DNA from: an uncultured Verrucomicrobia subdivision 3 bacterium
GTDB lineage: Bacteria > Verrucomicrobiota > Verrucomicrobiae > Limisphaerales > UBA11358
Assembly (NCBI GenBank): GCA_903921455.1
Contig: CAIXPZ010000225.1
Span: forward strand, 1-11,037
DNA length: 11,037 bases
Direction of reading: 5' to 3'
Position 1 is the first letter of the stretch, and every line of letters begins with the position of its first letter. The position numbers and the translations under genes were made by a program. The notes under the pieces were generated by a model that was not told where the DNA came from, did no database searches, and saw nothing but the letters and a program-made list of their open reading frames with translations. Below, in pieces: positions 1 through 7,460 of this stretch.

Positions 1-2735
1 AAGGCGACCGGTTCAAATTGGAAATCGAAGCCTTCGTCATCAACTATCCGTACGATGGCTGGCGCAACGACGAACGCGACCAACATATTTTCAAGCGCGC
101 CCGGCTCGTCTGCCGTGACAAAGAGCTGGAAGAATTTTACCTGGATGCGCAGTTGGCGATGGATGTGTACATCAATTACTGGGAAACCGATGCGAACATG
201 GAATTGGAGCGCCTGATTCTCAGCAGCCTCCAGATCGCCTGCAAAGGGATTGATCTGTATGAGACGGACCGGACCGTGCTCCGCAAACAGGTCAAGGAAG
301 CCCGCCGGTTGCTCCGGCAGCTGTTGTACGAGAATCCTGCTTTCCGCCATGACGGGCGCGTCAGCTTGTGTGCCAATTCCCACCTCGACATCATCTATCT
401 CTGGCCCATCAAAGAGACGTTCCGCAAGAACTGCCGGACCGCCACCAACATGCTGAGCCTGATGCGGGAATTCCCGGACTATAAGTTCACGCAGAGCCAG
501 CCGTTCATGTACAAGGCGCTGAAGGAGATGTATCCGTCTGTTCACGAAGAGATCAAAAAAATGGTCAAAGCCGGCCGCTGGGAGGTCATCGGCGGCATGT
601 ATGTCGAACCCGACGGTAATCTGCCCGGCGCGGAATCGTTTGTTCGGCAGATTCTGTTCGGCAAACGGTTTTTCCGAAAAGAATTCGGCGTGGACACCCT
701 CACCTGCTGGATGCCGGACGTCTTTGGCGCAATTTACACGCTGCCGCAGATCCTGAAAAAGGCCGGCCTGAAATACTTCACCACGATCAAGCTGAACACC
801 TGGAATGACACCAACGAATTTCCGTATAGCACCTTCTGGTGGCAGGGCCTGGATGGCTCCCGCATCTTGACGCACTTCCCGCCGACGCATTTCGGCGAAC
901 TGTATGAGCCGAAAATCCTCCGCCGGCACTGGCAGGATTACCTGCAAAAGGAAGAGCTGCACGAGTCGCTGATGCTGTACGGCTGGGCCGATGGCGGCGG
1001 CGGACCGACCCGCGAAATGGTGGCGGCTTCCTTGCGCACGACCAGCTTCCCAGGCTTGCCATCTACCACCATTGAGTTCGCCGAAGACTACCTCAACCGG
1101 ATCGCGAAGAAGGCGGATGGGCTCCCGGTTTGGGACAGCGAACTCTACCTCGAAGCACACCGCGGGACCCTGACCACGCGCGGTGATTTGAAGAAGCGGA
1201 ACCGGCAAGCCGAGGTTCTGTACCGGGATGCCGAAATCCTCTCCAGCATTGCCTATTCGCTGGGCGCGCCCAGCGCCCGCGACGAAATCAATGCCGGCTG
1301 GGAAAAGGTTCTGCTCAACCAATTCCATGACACCTTGCCCGGAACGCATGTCAAAGAATGCACCCCGGATATCGATCAGGATTACCGGGACATTTTCGCC
1401 ATCGGCGAAAAAGTCAAACAATCTGCCGTCCACCACATTACAAATTCAATTGATGCGGAGGGTGGCTTGTGCCTGTTGAACACACTCTCGTGGCAGCGCG
1501 ATGACGTTGTGTCCTTGGCCGGCCAGCGATCGATCGGGAGTGTTCACACCGCCGACGGCCAGCAATGGCCGGTCCAGCATTACGACAAAAAACTATGGTT
1601 CTTCGCCAAAAATCTGCCGCCGCTGGGCTGGACGACCGTCCAGTTGATCCCCGGTAAACCGTCCGGCACAGCCACGGCGACATTCAAAGGCAACCAGCTC
1701 GAAACACCGTTTTATACCATTCGGCTGACCAGCACGGGCTGTCTGCAGAGCATCTACGACAAGCACAACCACCGGGAAGTTTTGGCAGCCGGCAATGGCA
1801 ACGAATTCCAGGTGTTTGAAGATAATCCCGGCCGGCAGTTCAGCGGCTGGGACATCCTGGAAACCTTCGAGAATCGGCGCTGGGACGCCACCCAAAGCGC
1901 ACCGTGGAAGTTAATTGAGAATGGCCCGGTGCTCGCCGTGCTGCGCGCGGAATGGACGGTCTTAAACTCACACATCCAGCAAGACCTGATTGTCTATCAT
2001 GATCTCGGCCGCATTGACTTCAAAACGACGGCCAACTGGCAGGATGCGGAACGCCTCTTGAAAGTGGCGTTCCCGTTGGCGGTCCGCGCCCGGCAGGCTG
2101 TGTACGATTTGCCCTTTGGCCATCTGGACCGGCCCACTCACCGCAATACGAGTTGGGAACAGGCGCAGTTTGAAGTCTGCGGCCATAAGTGGGCTGACTT
2201 GTCGGAAGGTGATTACGGCGTGGCTCTGATGAATGACTGCAAGTACGGCTACGATGCGCGCGAGAATCGCCTGCGCCTCAGCTTGCTGCGCAGCCCGGTC
2301 CGGCCGCACCCGACGAGCGACATCGGAATGCATGAGTTCACCTATTCGCTGTTCCCGCATGCCGGCGGCTGGCGGGAAGCCCATGTGGATCGCCGGGCTT
2401 ACGAATTCAATATTCCGGTGTTAACCGCACCGCTGCCGACCACCCGCAAGCGCCGGTCCGTGCGCGCCACCTACTCGCTGTTGGCCACGAACTCCAACAG
2501 CGTCATCATTGAGGCAGTCAAACAAGCGGAAGATACCAGCGACCTGGTCATTCGCGCTTTCGACAGCCTCGGCTGCCGGGGAGAAGTCAGCTTCGCGCTC
2601 ACGCCCAAGCTGAAGCGCGTCAAGCAGAGCAACCTCATTGAAGAAGACGAACAGGCTGTGGTCCGCTCGGCCGACCACGAATTTGTGGACACCATCAACC
2701 CCTATGAAATCAAAACCTACAAAGTCCGACTTTAA
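1..2735 (+). CDS. GH38 alpha-mannosidase, 5' end outside the window
   Basis: A retaining, zinc-dependent alpha-mannosidase that removes alpha-linked mannose from glycans. The first in-frame start-like codon is a TTG at 18, but the frame is open to base 1 and reads GDRFKLEIEA, a natural continuation, so the N-terminal domain probably begins upstream. Numbering from the TTG, the catalytic domain has the expected zinc ligands: His122 and Asp124 in SHLDIIYLWP, the nucleophile/ligand Asp234 in WMPDVFG, and His437 in NQFHDTLPGTH. Other GH38 signatures are VEPDGNLPGAESFVRQ near 197, YGWADGGGGPT near 321 and ELYLEAHRGTLTTRGDLKKR near 375. The remainder (about 470-905) matches the middle and C-terminal beta-sandwich domains in position and length. 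Motif style resembles the Ams1-like cytoplasmic or bacterial branch rather than Golgi mannosidase II. Its last 32 bases overlap the next gene. The glycan substrate is not evident; location depends on the missing N-terminus. Confidence 0.93.
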   Translation, partial: GDRFKLEIEAFVINYPYDGWRNDERDQHIFKRARLVCRDKELEEFYLDAQLAMDVYINYWETDANMELERLILSSLQIACKGIDLYETDRTVLRKQVKEARRLLRQLLYENPAFRHDGRVSLCANSHLDIIYLWPIKETFRKNCRTATNMLSLMREFPDYKFTQSQPFMYKALKEMYPSVHEEIKKMVKAGRWEVIGGMYVEPDGNLPGAESFVRQILFGKRFFRKEFGVDTLTCWMPDVFGAIYTLPQILKKAGLKYFTTIKLNTWNDTNEFPYSTFWWQGLDGSRILTHFPPTHFGELYEPKILRRHWQDYLQKEELHESLMLYGWADGGGGPTREMVAASLRTTSFPGLPSTTIEFAEDYLNRIAKKADGLPVWDSELYLEAHRGTLTTRGDLKKRNRQAEVLYRDAEILSSIAYSLGAPSARDEINAGWEKVLLNQFHDTLPGTHVKECTPDIDQDYRDIFAIGEKVKQSAVHHITNSIDAEGGLCLLNTLSWQRDDVVSLAGQRSIGSVHTADGQQWPVQHYDKKLWFFAKNLPPLGWTTVQLIPGKPSGTATATFKGNQLETPFYTIRLTSTGCLQSIYDKHNHREVLAAGNGNEFQVFEDNPGRQFSGWDILETFENRRWDATQSAPWKLIENGPVLAVLRAEWTVLNSHIQQDLIVYHDLGRIDFKTTANWQDAERLLKVAFPLAVRARQAVYDLPFGHLDRPTHRNTSWEQAQFEVCGHKWADLSEGDYGVALMNDCKYGYDARENRLRLSLLRSPVRPHPTSDIGMHEFTYSLFPHAGGWREAHVDRRAYEFNIPVLTAPLPTTRKRRSVRATYSLLATNSNSVIIEAVKQAEDTSDLVIRAFDSLGCRGEVSFALTPKLKRVKQSNLIEEDEQAVVRSADHEFVDTINPYEIKTYKVRL

Positions 2736-4029
2736 GTGCGGCGCCGCGGCGGCGGAGTTTACACCGGCCCCGGGCCTGACATTGCTCGGCCAGATGTATG
2801 AGCGAATTGCCAGTCACAAGCGCGATCCGCTCACCGCGAATGCCGTCGCTTTCCGTCAAGGCCGTGAGACGGTCGTGCTGGTGTCGGTGGATATCTGCAT
2901 TCTGAACGAGCCATTTGTCCGGCAGACCCAACAGCTTTTCGCTAAACGGACCGGGTTACCGTCTGGCAAGCTGTTGATTCATGCCACGCACACTCATGTT
3001 GCGCCCACTGTGTTTGGCCTCCTGACCGCGAAAGCCAATCCCGGCTTCGTCACCCGCATCCAACGGGCGATTCTGGATGCGGCGGTTCGCGCCGTCCGCG
3101 ATCTGGATTCCGTCGCTGTTTTCAGCGGCACCGGGCAGATGGAGCACATGGGCTGGAATCGCCGGGCCATGTTCCGGGACGGTTCAAGCCGGATGTATTC
3201 CGACTCCGAAACACCGGGCTTTATCGGTCTGGAAGGACCGCGCGATCCGGCGTTGCCGGTGTTGTTTGCGCGGGATCGCAATGGCGCCGTCAAAGTGGTG
3301 GTCGTCAACTTCGCCACGCACCCGAACTGTCTCGAAGGCGAGCGCTATTACAGTGCCGACCTGCCCGGCGAAGTTCGCCGCCAGCTCAAAGCGTTGCTGG
3401 GTCCGGAGGTGGTGGTGGTGTATTTGACCGGCTCCGCCGCCAACGTTGCGCCGAGTATCCTCGATCCACTGGAGGCCGACCAACCCTGGCGTGGGGTCAC
3501 TGGTCTGCAGCGCTCAGGGTTGTATCTGGCTGGCGAAGCCGCGAAGGTGATTGCCAGTGCGACGCGGCCGATCCAAGCTCCGGTCTTGCGCGTACTGCAA
3601 ACCAAATTGCAAATCCCTGTTCGGCCCTGGCCGAAACCGGGGGCGATCAATGATCCATTTCCCTGGCTGAAAAACCGCCCCGACCACCAGCACTACTATG
3701 ACGCCGCCAAAGCCGAGTGGCCGGACCGCATTGCCAAGCACAATCCGGTGCCGGTCCTGGTCAATGTCATTCGCGTTGGCGATACGGCGTTCTGCACCAA
3801 TCCATCCGAGTTTTTTGTCGAACACGGGTTGGCCATTCGGAAGCTGTCACCGGCCCGAGTGACGTTCATCAGCGAGTTGACGGACGGCTACTGCGGCTAC
3901 GTTCCGACGAAAAAAGCTTTTTCGCGGGGCGGCTATGAAACATGGCCGGCCCCCACAAGCCAGCTCGCCTCTGTGGCCGGTCCGAAAATTATCGCCGGCA
4001 CCCGCGCGCTATTGCGCAAAGCTTTTTAA
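2704..4029 (+). CDS. Neutral/alkaline ceramidase-fold hydrolase (short form)
   Basis: A 441-residue protein related to the N-terminal catalytic domain of neutral/alkaline non-lysosomal ceramidases (zinc amidases). The start GAAAAEFTPAPG followed by DPLTANAVAF matches the family opening. Putative zinc-site residues occur in order: HATHTHVAP (His96/His98), NFATHPN (His206), NPSEFFVEHG (Glu369) and YVPTKKAFSRGGYE (Tyr411), corresponding to the two His, Glu and Tyr of characterised enzymes. It is much shorter than true neutral ceramidases and stops right after this domain, so the C-terminal Ig-like domain is absent. No signal peptide or membrane segment is visible. I chose ATG 2704, inside the end of the mannosidase gene; an earlier in-frame ATG at 2638 adds residues unlike the family and a 98-bp overlap. 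No good ribosome site precedes 2704, which fits translational coupling. The family is widespread as uncharacterised proteins in PVC bacteria, so ceramide cleavage should not be assumed. Confidence 0.85.
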   Translation: MKSKPTKSDFKCGAAAAEFTPAPGLTLLGQMYERIASHKRDPLTANAVAFRQGRETVVLVSVDICILNEPFVRQTQQLFAKRTGLPSGKLLIHATHTHVAPTVFGLLTAKANPGFVTRIQRAILDAAVRAVRDLDSVAVFSGTGQMEHMGWNRRAMFRDGSSRMYSDSETPGFIGLEGPRDPALPVLFARDRNGAVKVVVVNFATHPNCLEGERYYSADLPGEVRRQLKALLGPEVVVVYLTGSAANVAPSILDPLEADQPWRGVTGLQRSGLYLAGEAAKVIASATRPIQAPVLRVLQTKLQIPVRPWPKPGAINDPFPWLKNRPDHQHYYDAAKAEWPDRIAKHNPVPVLVNVIRVGDTAFCTNPSEFFVEHGLAIRKLSPARVTFISELTDGYCGYVPTKKAFSRGGYETWPAPTSQLASVAGPKIIAGTRALLRKAF

Positions 4030-4051
4030 GCACGATCCACGCCTCCGGCAC

Positions 4052-4870
4052 TTACGTTGCGGCATGCAGTTCTGCCGCTTGGAGAGCACCAGGACCGAAG
4101 ATGGTGGAGTACTTTTCACCGTTGCTGGTCACGGTGCGCGCGTCCATATAGCATACGCTAAAGGCTCGCCGTGAAATGTCGGTCTTGTTCACGTCCGATG
4201 CGTGCAGGAGGTAATTGTGTAAAATCGCGACCTCCCCCGGTTGTAGTTCGAGGTAGACAACCTTGCTCGCGGGCGCATATTGCTCCGCTTGCGCGGGCGT
4301 CAGGAAGCCGGAGGGATGGGATGGATTAATCAGGCCGTTCCGGTGACTGCCAGGAATGACCTGGACACAGCCATTGGCGATCGTGGCCGGATCCAATGCT
4401 GTCCAAATTGTAATGAGCGGATCCTGGCTCAGATGCGTCCACCGATCCTGATGCCACGGCAACCAGGTGCCTTTATGGGCCGGCTTATTCATGAACATCG
4501 CCCGAAAGGCAGCAATGGGAGTCGCCGCGCCATAGGCCCGCTGACAAAGCTCCCGGAAAATATCGCCCTGCATGAACTCGAGGAAGAGCTGGTCGAACTC
4601 CAGTTCCTGAATTTTCCGGTAATTCAGCGTGGCCCCTTTGAACCCCTTGGTCATCGCTCCGGCGTCTTCGTATTTGCCACTCTCGCTATCGAGCTGCATC
4701 AACATCCGGTCATAGTTCACTCGGGCGCGCCCGAGCATGATGTCATCCATCCGTTGTTGCAGGGCTTGTAACTGCGGCCCATCGAGTCGCCGGCCCAGCT
4801 TGAGATACCCATCGCGCTCAAACTGCGCCCATGCGGCGTCCGTAATTTGTGTCGGCATAAAGTTTCCCAT
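4052..4870 (-). CDS. Phytanoyl-CoA dioxygenase (PhyH) family oxygenase
   Basis: A 272-residue Fe(II)/2-oxoglutarate-dependent oxygenase, expected to be cytoplasmic. The double-stranded beta-helix iron triad is visible: His140 and Asp142 in LPWHQDRW, and distal His223 in NYLLHASDVN, followed by Arg234/Arg235 in DISRRAFSV, the usual place for the 2-oxoglutarate carboxylate ligand. IANGCVQVIPGSHRNG near 164 is a typical PhyH core motif. The N-terminal FERDGYLKL is the common opening of the family. The substrate cannot be told; relatives hydroxylate lipids, osmolytes, antibiotics or other small molecules. Start: ATG 4870 gives 272 residues, but ATG 4858 (MPTQITDAAW) is equally possible and has GGGA at a reasonable distance. 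It converges with the ceramidase-fold gene with 22 bases between the stops, and lies downstream of serA on the same strand after a 215-bp gap, so it is probably its own transcription unit. Confidence 0.9.
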   Translation of the reverse strand: MGNFMPTQITDAAWAQFERDGYLKLGRRLDGPQLQALQQRMDDIMLGRARVNYDRMLMQLDSESGKYEDAGAMTKGFKGATLNYRKIQELEFDQLFLEFMQGDIFRELCQRAYGAATPIAAFRAMFMNKPAHKGTWLPWHQDRWTHLSQDPLITIWTALDPATIANGCVQVIPGSHRNGLINPSHPSGFLTPAQAEQYAPASKVVYLELQPGEVAILHNYLLHASDVNKTDISRRAFSVCYMDARTVTSNGEKYSTIFGPGALQAAELHAAT

Positions 4871-4875
4871 AGCGG

Positions 4876-4906
4876 GTTATATCGGCGCATTTCCGAAAAA
4901 AATCAA
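4876..4906 (-). promoter_or_regulatory. Possible sigma70-type promoter for the PhyH gene
   Basis: On the minus strand TTGATT (4906-4901) is followed after 19 bases by TATAAC (4881-4876). Both boxes are fair matches to -35 and -10, but the spacing is longer than the ideal 17. Transcription would begin near 4869, at or beside the ATG at 4870, implying a leaderless transcript or use of the ATG at 4858. The match is seen in the sequence; promoter activity is inference. Confidence 0.25.
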
Positions 4907-4920
4907 ATAGGCTGGGAGCC
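4896..4920 (-). terminator. Weak candidate rho-independent terminator after serA
   Basis: Read on the minus strand, GGCT-CCC-AGCC is followed by TATTTGATTTTTTT. The stem is only four base pairs, but the T run is good. It lies about 165 bases past the serA stop and overlaps the possible PhyH promoter, so one of the two readings may be wrong. Confidence 0.25.
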
Positions 4921-5085
4921 ACGGTGGATGAGCGTGTTCAGCCCACTGCGGAATATTTTTAGTGGTAGCGAGCGGGCTGTTCCGCAGTTTTAAAGTCGGT
5001 CGACGCGGCTCAGCTCCCGCACTGGCGCGGTCGAGACACGGCGCCCTTCCACCGCCAGGCCAACAGCATGCACTGCCAATGCCGG

Positions 5086-6669
5086 CTAAAGTTTCGCGAC
5101 TTTGACGTCGAGAATGTCTTTATCTTTGCGGATTTCGGCGAGGACCTGCTCGCTCGGAGCGCTGTCGAGATTTAACACGGTCAGCGCTTTGCCGCCCTGT
5201 TTGTCACGGCCGAGCGACATGCTGGCGATATTAATCCCATGCTTGCCCATGATGGTTCCGATCCAGCCAACCACGCCGGGCCGGTCCTGATTGTGCATGA
5301 TGAACAGCACACCGGTCGGCACGGCTTCCACTGGCATGTCATTGATCCGGACGATGCGCGGATTGTTGAGCGCACCGTAGAACGTCCCCGAAATGCTTGC
5401 CGATTTCCCGTCCACAATCGCGCGGAGGTTGATGAGTTCCGCGTAATCAATCGGTTCGTTGCTCTTGATGGTCTCGACACGGACCCCCAGCTGCTCGGCA
5501 ATCAGTGGAGCGTTGACGTAGTTGACGTCGCCACCTTCCGCACTTTCCAGAAAACCCTTGAGAATCGAGCGGGTGATCGGGCTGGTTTCGAGTTCACCGG
5601 CTTTGCCGCAAAACTCGATGCTCAACCGTTCAATCCGGCGCGGGGCGAGTTGGGCCAGTAACCGGCCCATTTTTTCACCAAACGTCAAATATGGCTGGAG
5701 TGCCGCCAATACTTTGGCGTCAATACTCGGCATGTTGACAGCGTTCCGGACCGTGCCGCCGGCCAAAACTTCGGCAATCTGCTCGGCGATTTCGATGCCA
5801 CAGCTTTCCTGCGCTTCATGGGTCGAGGCCCCGAGATGCGGCGTGAGAATCGCCTGGTCCATGTCGCGCAGCGGCAAATCCTTCGGCGGTTCGGACTCGT
5901 ACACGTCGATCGCCACGCCCGCGACCTGCCCGGACTTGATCGCTTCGAGCGCATCGGCTTCCACGATAATACCGCCGCGGGCGCAGTTGATGAGGCGGAC
6001 GCCTTTTTTCATCATGCCGATCGTAGTTTTGTTGATCATGCCGCGGGTCTGATCGGTAATCGGCACATGAACCGTGATGAAATCGGCCTGCCGGTAAATG
6101 TCCTCCAATTCACAAACTTCCACCTGCAAGGCTTTGGCGCGGCTCAAGCTGAGGAATGGATCAAACACCAGCACGCGCATCCCGAAGGCAATGGCGCGCT
6201 TGGCGACTTCGCCCCCGATCCGGCCGAGGCCGATGATGCCGAGGGTTTTATTGTACAGCTCGACCCCTTCAAACGATTTGCGATCCCATTTACCGGCTTT
6301 CATGGACGCGTGCGCGGCGGGGATCTTGCGCGCCAACGACAGCATCATCGAGAATGTGTGTTCACACGTCGAGATCGTATTGCCGCCCGGCGTGTTCATG
6401 ACAATAATTCCCCGGCGCGTGGCGGCGTCCACATCCACATTGTCCACACCCACGCCGGCGCGGCCAATCACGCGCAATTTTTTTGCAGCCGCGATGACTT
6501 TGGCATTCACTTTCGTCTGGCTGCGGACGATCAGGGCATCGTACTCGCCGACAATCGGGAGGAGCTGCTCCTCCTTCAAGCCCGTATTGACATCGACCTG
6601 AAATTTCGGATTTGCACGGAGTGCGTCCACGCCTTTTTGAGAGATAGCATCTGCCACAAGAATTTTCAT
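5086..6669 (-). CDS. serA: D-3-phosphoglycerate dehydrogenase
   Basis: Cytoplasmic NAD-dependent enzyme oxidising 3-phosphoglycerate to 3-phosphohydroxypyruvate, the first committed step of serine synthesis. At 527 residues it is the long form with four regions: split substrate-binding domain; NAD-binding Rossmann domain with GLGRIG at 147-152; an intervening ASB-type domain about 310-450; and a C-terminal ACT domain about 454-527 beginning VLFIMHNQDRPGVVG. Catalytic residues are Arg231 (NCARGGIIVE), Glu260 (DVYESEP) and His278 (LTPHLGAST). The ACT domain suggests allosteric serine feedback, as in relatives. Start: ATG 6669 gives MKILVADAIS, the standard N-terminus, preceded by AGGCGAG at a short distance; ATG 6699 would add ten unlike residues. 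It is divergent from the glutaredoxin gene with 70 bases between. No serB or serC is in the window. Confidence 0.97.
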   Translation of the reverse strand: MKILVADAISQKGVDALRANPKFQVDVNTGLKEEQLLPIVGEYDALIVRSQTKVNAKVIAAAKKLRVIGRAGVGVDNVDVDAATRRGIIVMNTPGGNTISTCEHTFSMMLSLARKIPAAHASMKAGKWDRKSFEGVELYNKTLGIIGLGRIGGEVAKRAIAFGMRVLVFDPFLSLSRAKALQVEVCELEDIYRQADFITVHVPITDQTRGMINKTTIGMMKKGVRLINCARGGIIVEADALEAIKSGQVAGVAIDVYESEPPKDLPLRDMDQAILTPHLGASTHEAQESCGIEIAEQIAEVLAGGTVRNAVNMPSIDAKVLAALQPYLTFGEKMGRLLAQLAPRRIERLSIEFCGKAGELETSPITRSILKGFLESAEGGDVNYVNAPLIAEQLGVRVETIKSNEPIDYAELINLRAIVDGKSASISGTFYGALNNPRIVRINDMPVEAVPTGVLFIMHNQDRPGVVGWIGTIMGKHGINIASMSLGRDKQGGKALTVLNLDSAPSEQVLAEIRKDKDILDVKVAKL

Positions 6670-6739
6670 AAAAACTCGCCTATTGATTTTCGGCGGCAAT
6701 TTGCGATGTTGGCCGGTAATTCACAAGCAAAAACACTTC

Positions 6740-6982
6740 ATGGCGATTAAACTTTACTCCAAACAACTCTGCGGCTGGTGCCAGGATGCCAAAGCCTACC
6801 TCACGCAACACAAAATCCCGTTTGAGTTGGTGGATGTGGGTGTCGATGCTGTCGGCTACGCTGAAATGCAGCGGCTATCAGGTCAGACGTATGTCCCGAC
6901 GATCGTTGTGGATGGCAAGGTGCTGGCTGATTTCGACGTGACACAGCTGGAAAATTTTTTGAAGACATTAGCGATCGTGTGA
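6740..6982 (+). CDS. Glutaredoxin-like thiol-disulfide oxidoreductase (CGWC)
   Basis: An 80-residue single thioredoxin-fold domain, cytoplasmic, no signal peptide. The redox motif Cys11-Gly-Trp-Cys14 follows the first beta strand (MAIKLYSKQL), and TYVPTIVVDG at 50-59 holds the Val-Pro pair (Pro53) that is the conserved cis-proline next to the active site and glutathione-binding groove. Length and order fit small glutaredoxins/NrdH-like proteins. CGWC is a variant of the usual CPYC. It would reduce protein disulfides or mixed disulfides; no partner such as a ribonucleotide reductase gene is nearby. Start: ATG 6740 gives the normal family N-terminus; an upstream in-frame ATG at 6683 would add 19 unlike residues and run into the serA start region. 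No Shine-Dalgarno site is visible. It converges with pgpA, 16 bases between the stops. Confidence 0.9.
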   Translation: MAIKLYSKQLCGWCQDAKAYLTQHKIPFELVDVGVDAVGYAEMQRLSGQTYVPTIVVDGKVLADFDVTQLENFLKTLAIV

Positions 6983-6986
6983 CACC

Positions 6987-6998
6987 CGCGGCGCCGCG
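6987..6998. repeat. Perfect 12-bp palindrome between convergent stop codons
   Basis: CGCGGCGCCGCG is its own reverse complement and occupies most of the 16-base gap between the glutaredoxin stop (6980-6982) and the pgpA stop (6999-7001, minus). As RNA it could form a short GC-only hairpin on either strand. No T run follows on either strand, so it is not a classical intrinsic terminator. Confidence 0.6.
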
Positions 6999-7460
6999 TC
7001 AGGAGACGCGACCGATTCCCCACGCCACGCAGTGCGTCACCACACAGGCGAAACCGCCGGCCAGTAAATCGTCCACCACAATCCCCCAACCGCCAGGCAG
7101 TCTTTGCGATTGCCGGATCGGAAAGGGCTTCCAGATGTCAAACAGCCGAAAGGCCGCAAAGCCGGTCACAATCAGCCACCAAACGGGAGCAATCCCGACA
7201 AGCGCCAACGGCATCCCGACAATTTCGTCAATTACTACACACGGCGGGTCGGGCTGGCCAAACAAACGCTCTGCGGCGCCGGCGAGCCAAATCGTGGGGA
7301 AGATCGCTCCTGCAAAGACGCCCCAGACCCAGGTGTTGCCAGCGAGCTGCAGCACCAGCCAGACGCCGACTCCGAGTACAGCACCGGCCGTTCCGGGCAT
7401 TTTGGGCAGGTAACCCGCGCCGAATCCTGTCGCCAACAGTTTGACAACCCGGTCACGCAT
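6999..7460 (-). CDS. pgpA: Phosphatidylglycerophosphatase A
   Basis: Membrane phosphatase that converts phosphatidylglycerol phosphate to phosphatidylglycerol, the step right after PgsA. The 153-residue protein has the PgpA signatures: GFGAGYLPKMPGTAGAVLG at 12-30, VVIDEIVGM around Asp78-Glu79, FRLFDIWKPFPI at 104-115, and GGWGIVVDDLLAG at 123-135 with Asp130/Asp131; the acidic residues are the probable metal and catalytic sites. Hydrophobic stretches near 28-60, 84-104 and 134-150 fit membrane segments. Length is typical for the family. The ATG at 7460 overlaps the end of pgsA in the arrangement ATGCGTGA, where TGA is the pgsA stop, so the two are very likely translationally coupled. PgpA is one of several non-homologous PGP phosphatases, and this is a clear member rather than PgpB or PgpC. 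Confidence 0.95.
   Translation of the reverse strand: MRDRVVKLLATGFGAGYLPKMPGTAGAVLGVGVWLVLQLAGNTWVWGVFAGAIFPTIWLAGAAERLFGQPDPPCVVIDEIVGMPLALVGIAPVWWLIVTGFAAFRLFDIWKPFPIRQSQRLPGGWGIVVDDLLAGGFACVVTHCVAWGIGRVS

Larger units (their letters stand above)
4871..5085. other. Non-coding gap between serA and the PhyH gene, with inverted repeats
   Basis: No convincing open frame lies here. Several structures are visible. ACTGCGGAA (4945-4953) is repeated inverted as TTCCGCAGT (4980-4988), and CAGCCC (4939-4944) as GGGCTG (4974-4979), so the arms interleave. CGACGCGG (5001-5008) and CGCGGTCG (5026-5033) form an imperfect stem with one bulge. On the minus strand a 4-bp stem GGCT/AGCC with a CCC loop (4920-4910) is followed by a T-rich run reaching 4896; this could be a weak terminator for serA transcripts. 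None is a textbook terminator. Confidence 0.5.

Noticed and set aside
1968..2384. Antisense open frame of 138 codons in the mannosidase gene
   Set aside because: No motif and no plausible start context; it lies wholly within a conserved coding sequence.
2638..2703. N-terminal extension of the ceramidase-fold gene
   Set aside because: The residues are Lys/Thr/Pro-rich and unlike the family start, and the extension would overlap the mannosidase by 98 bases; ATG 2704 fits better.
4280..4771. Plus-strand open frame of 163 codons opposite the PhyH gene
   Set aside because: Antisense to a gene with an intact catalytic triad; its product has no recognisable feature.
5818..6750. Long open frame on the plus strand opposite serA (310 codons)
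   Set aside because: It is antisense to a strongly conserved gene, and its composition (many His, Arg and Asp, no motif) is typical of a shadow frame in GC-rich DNA.
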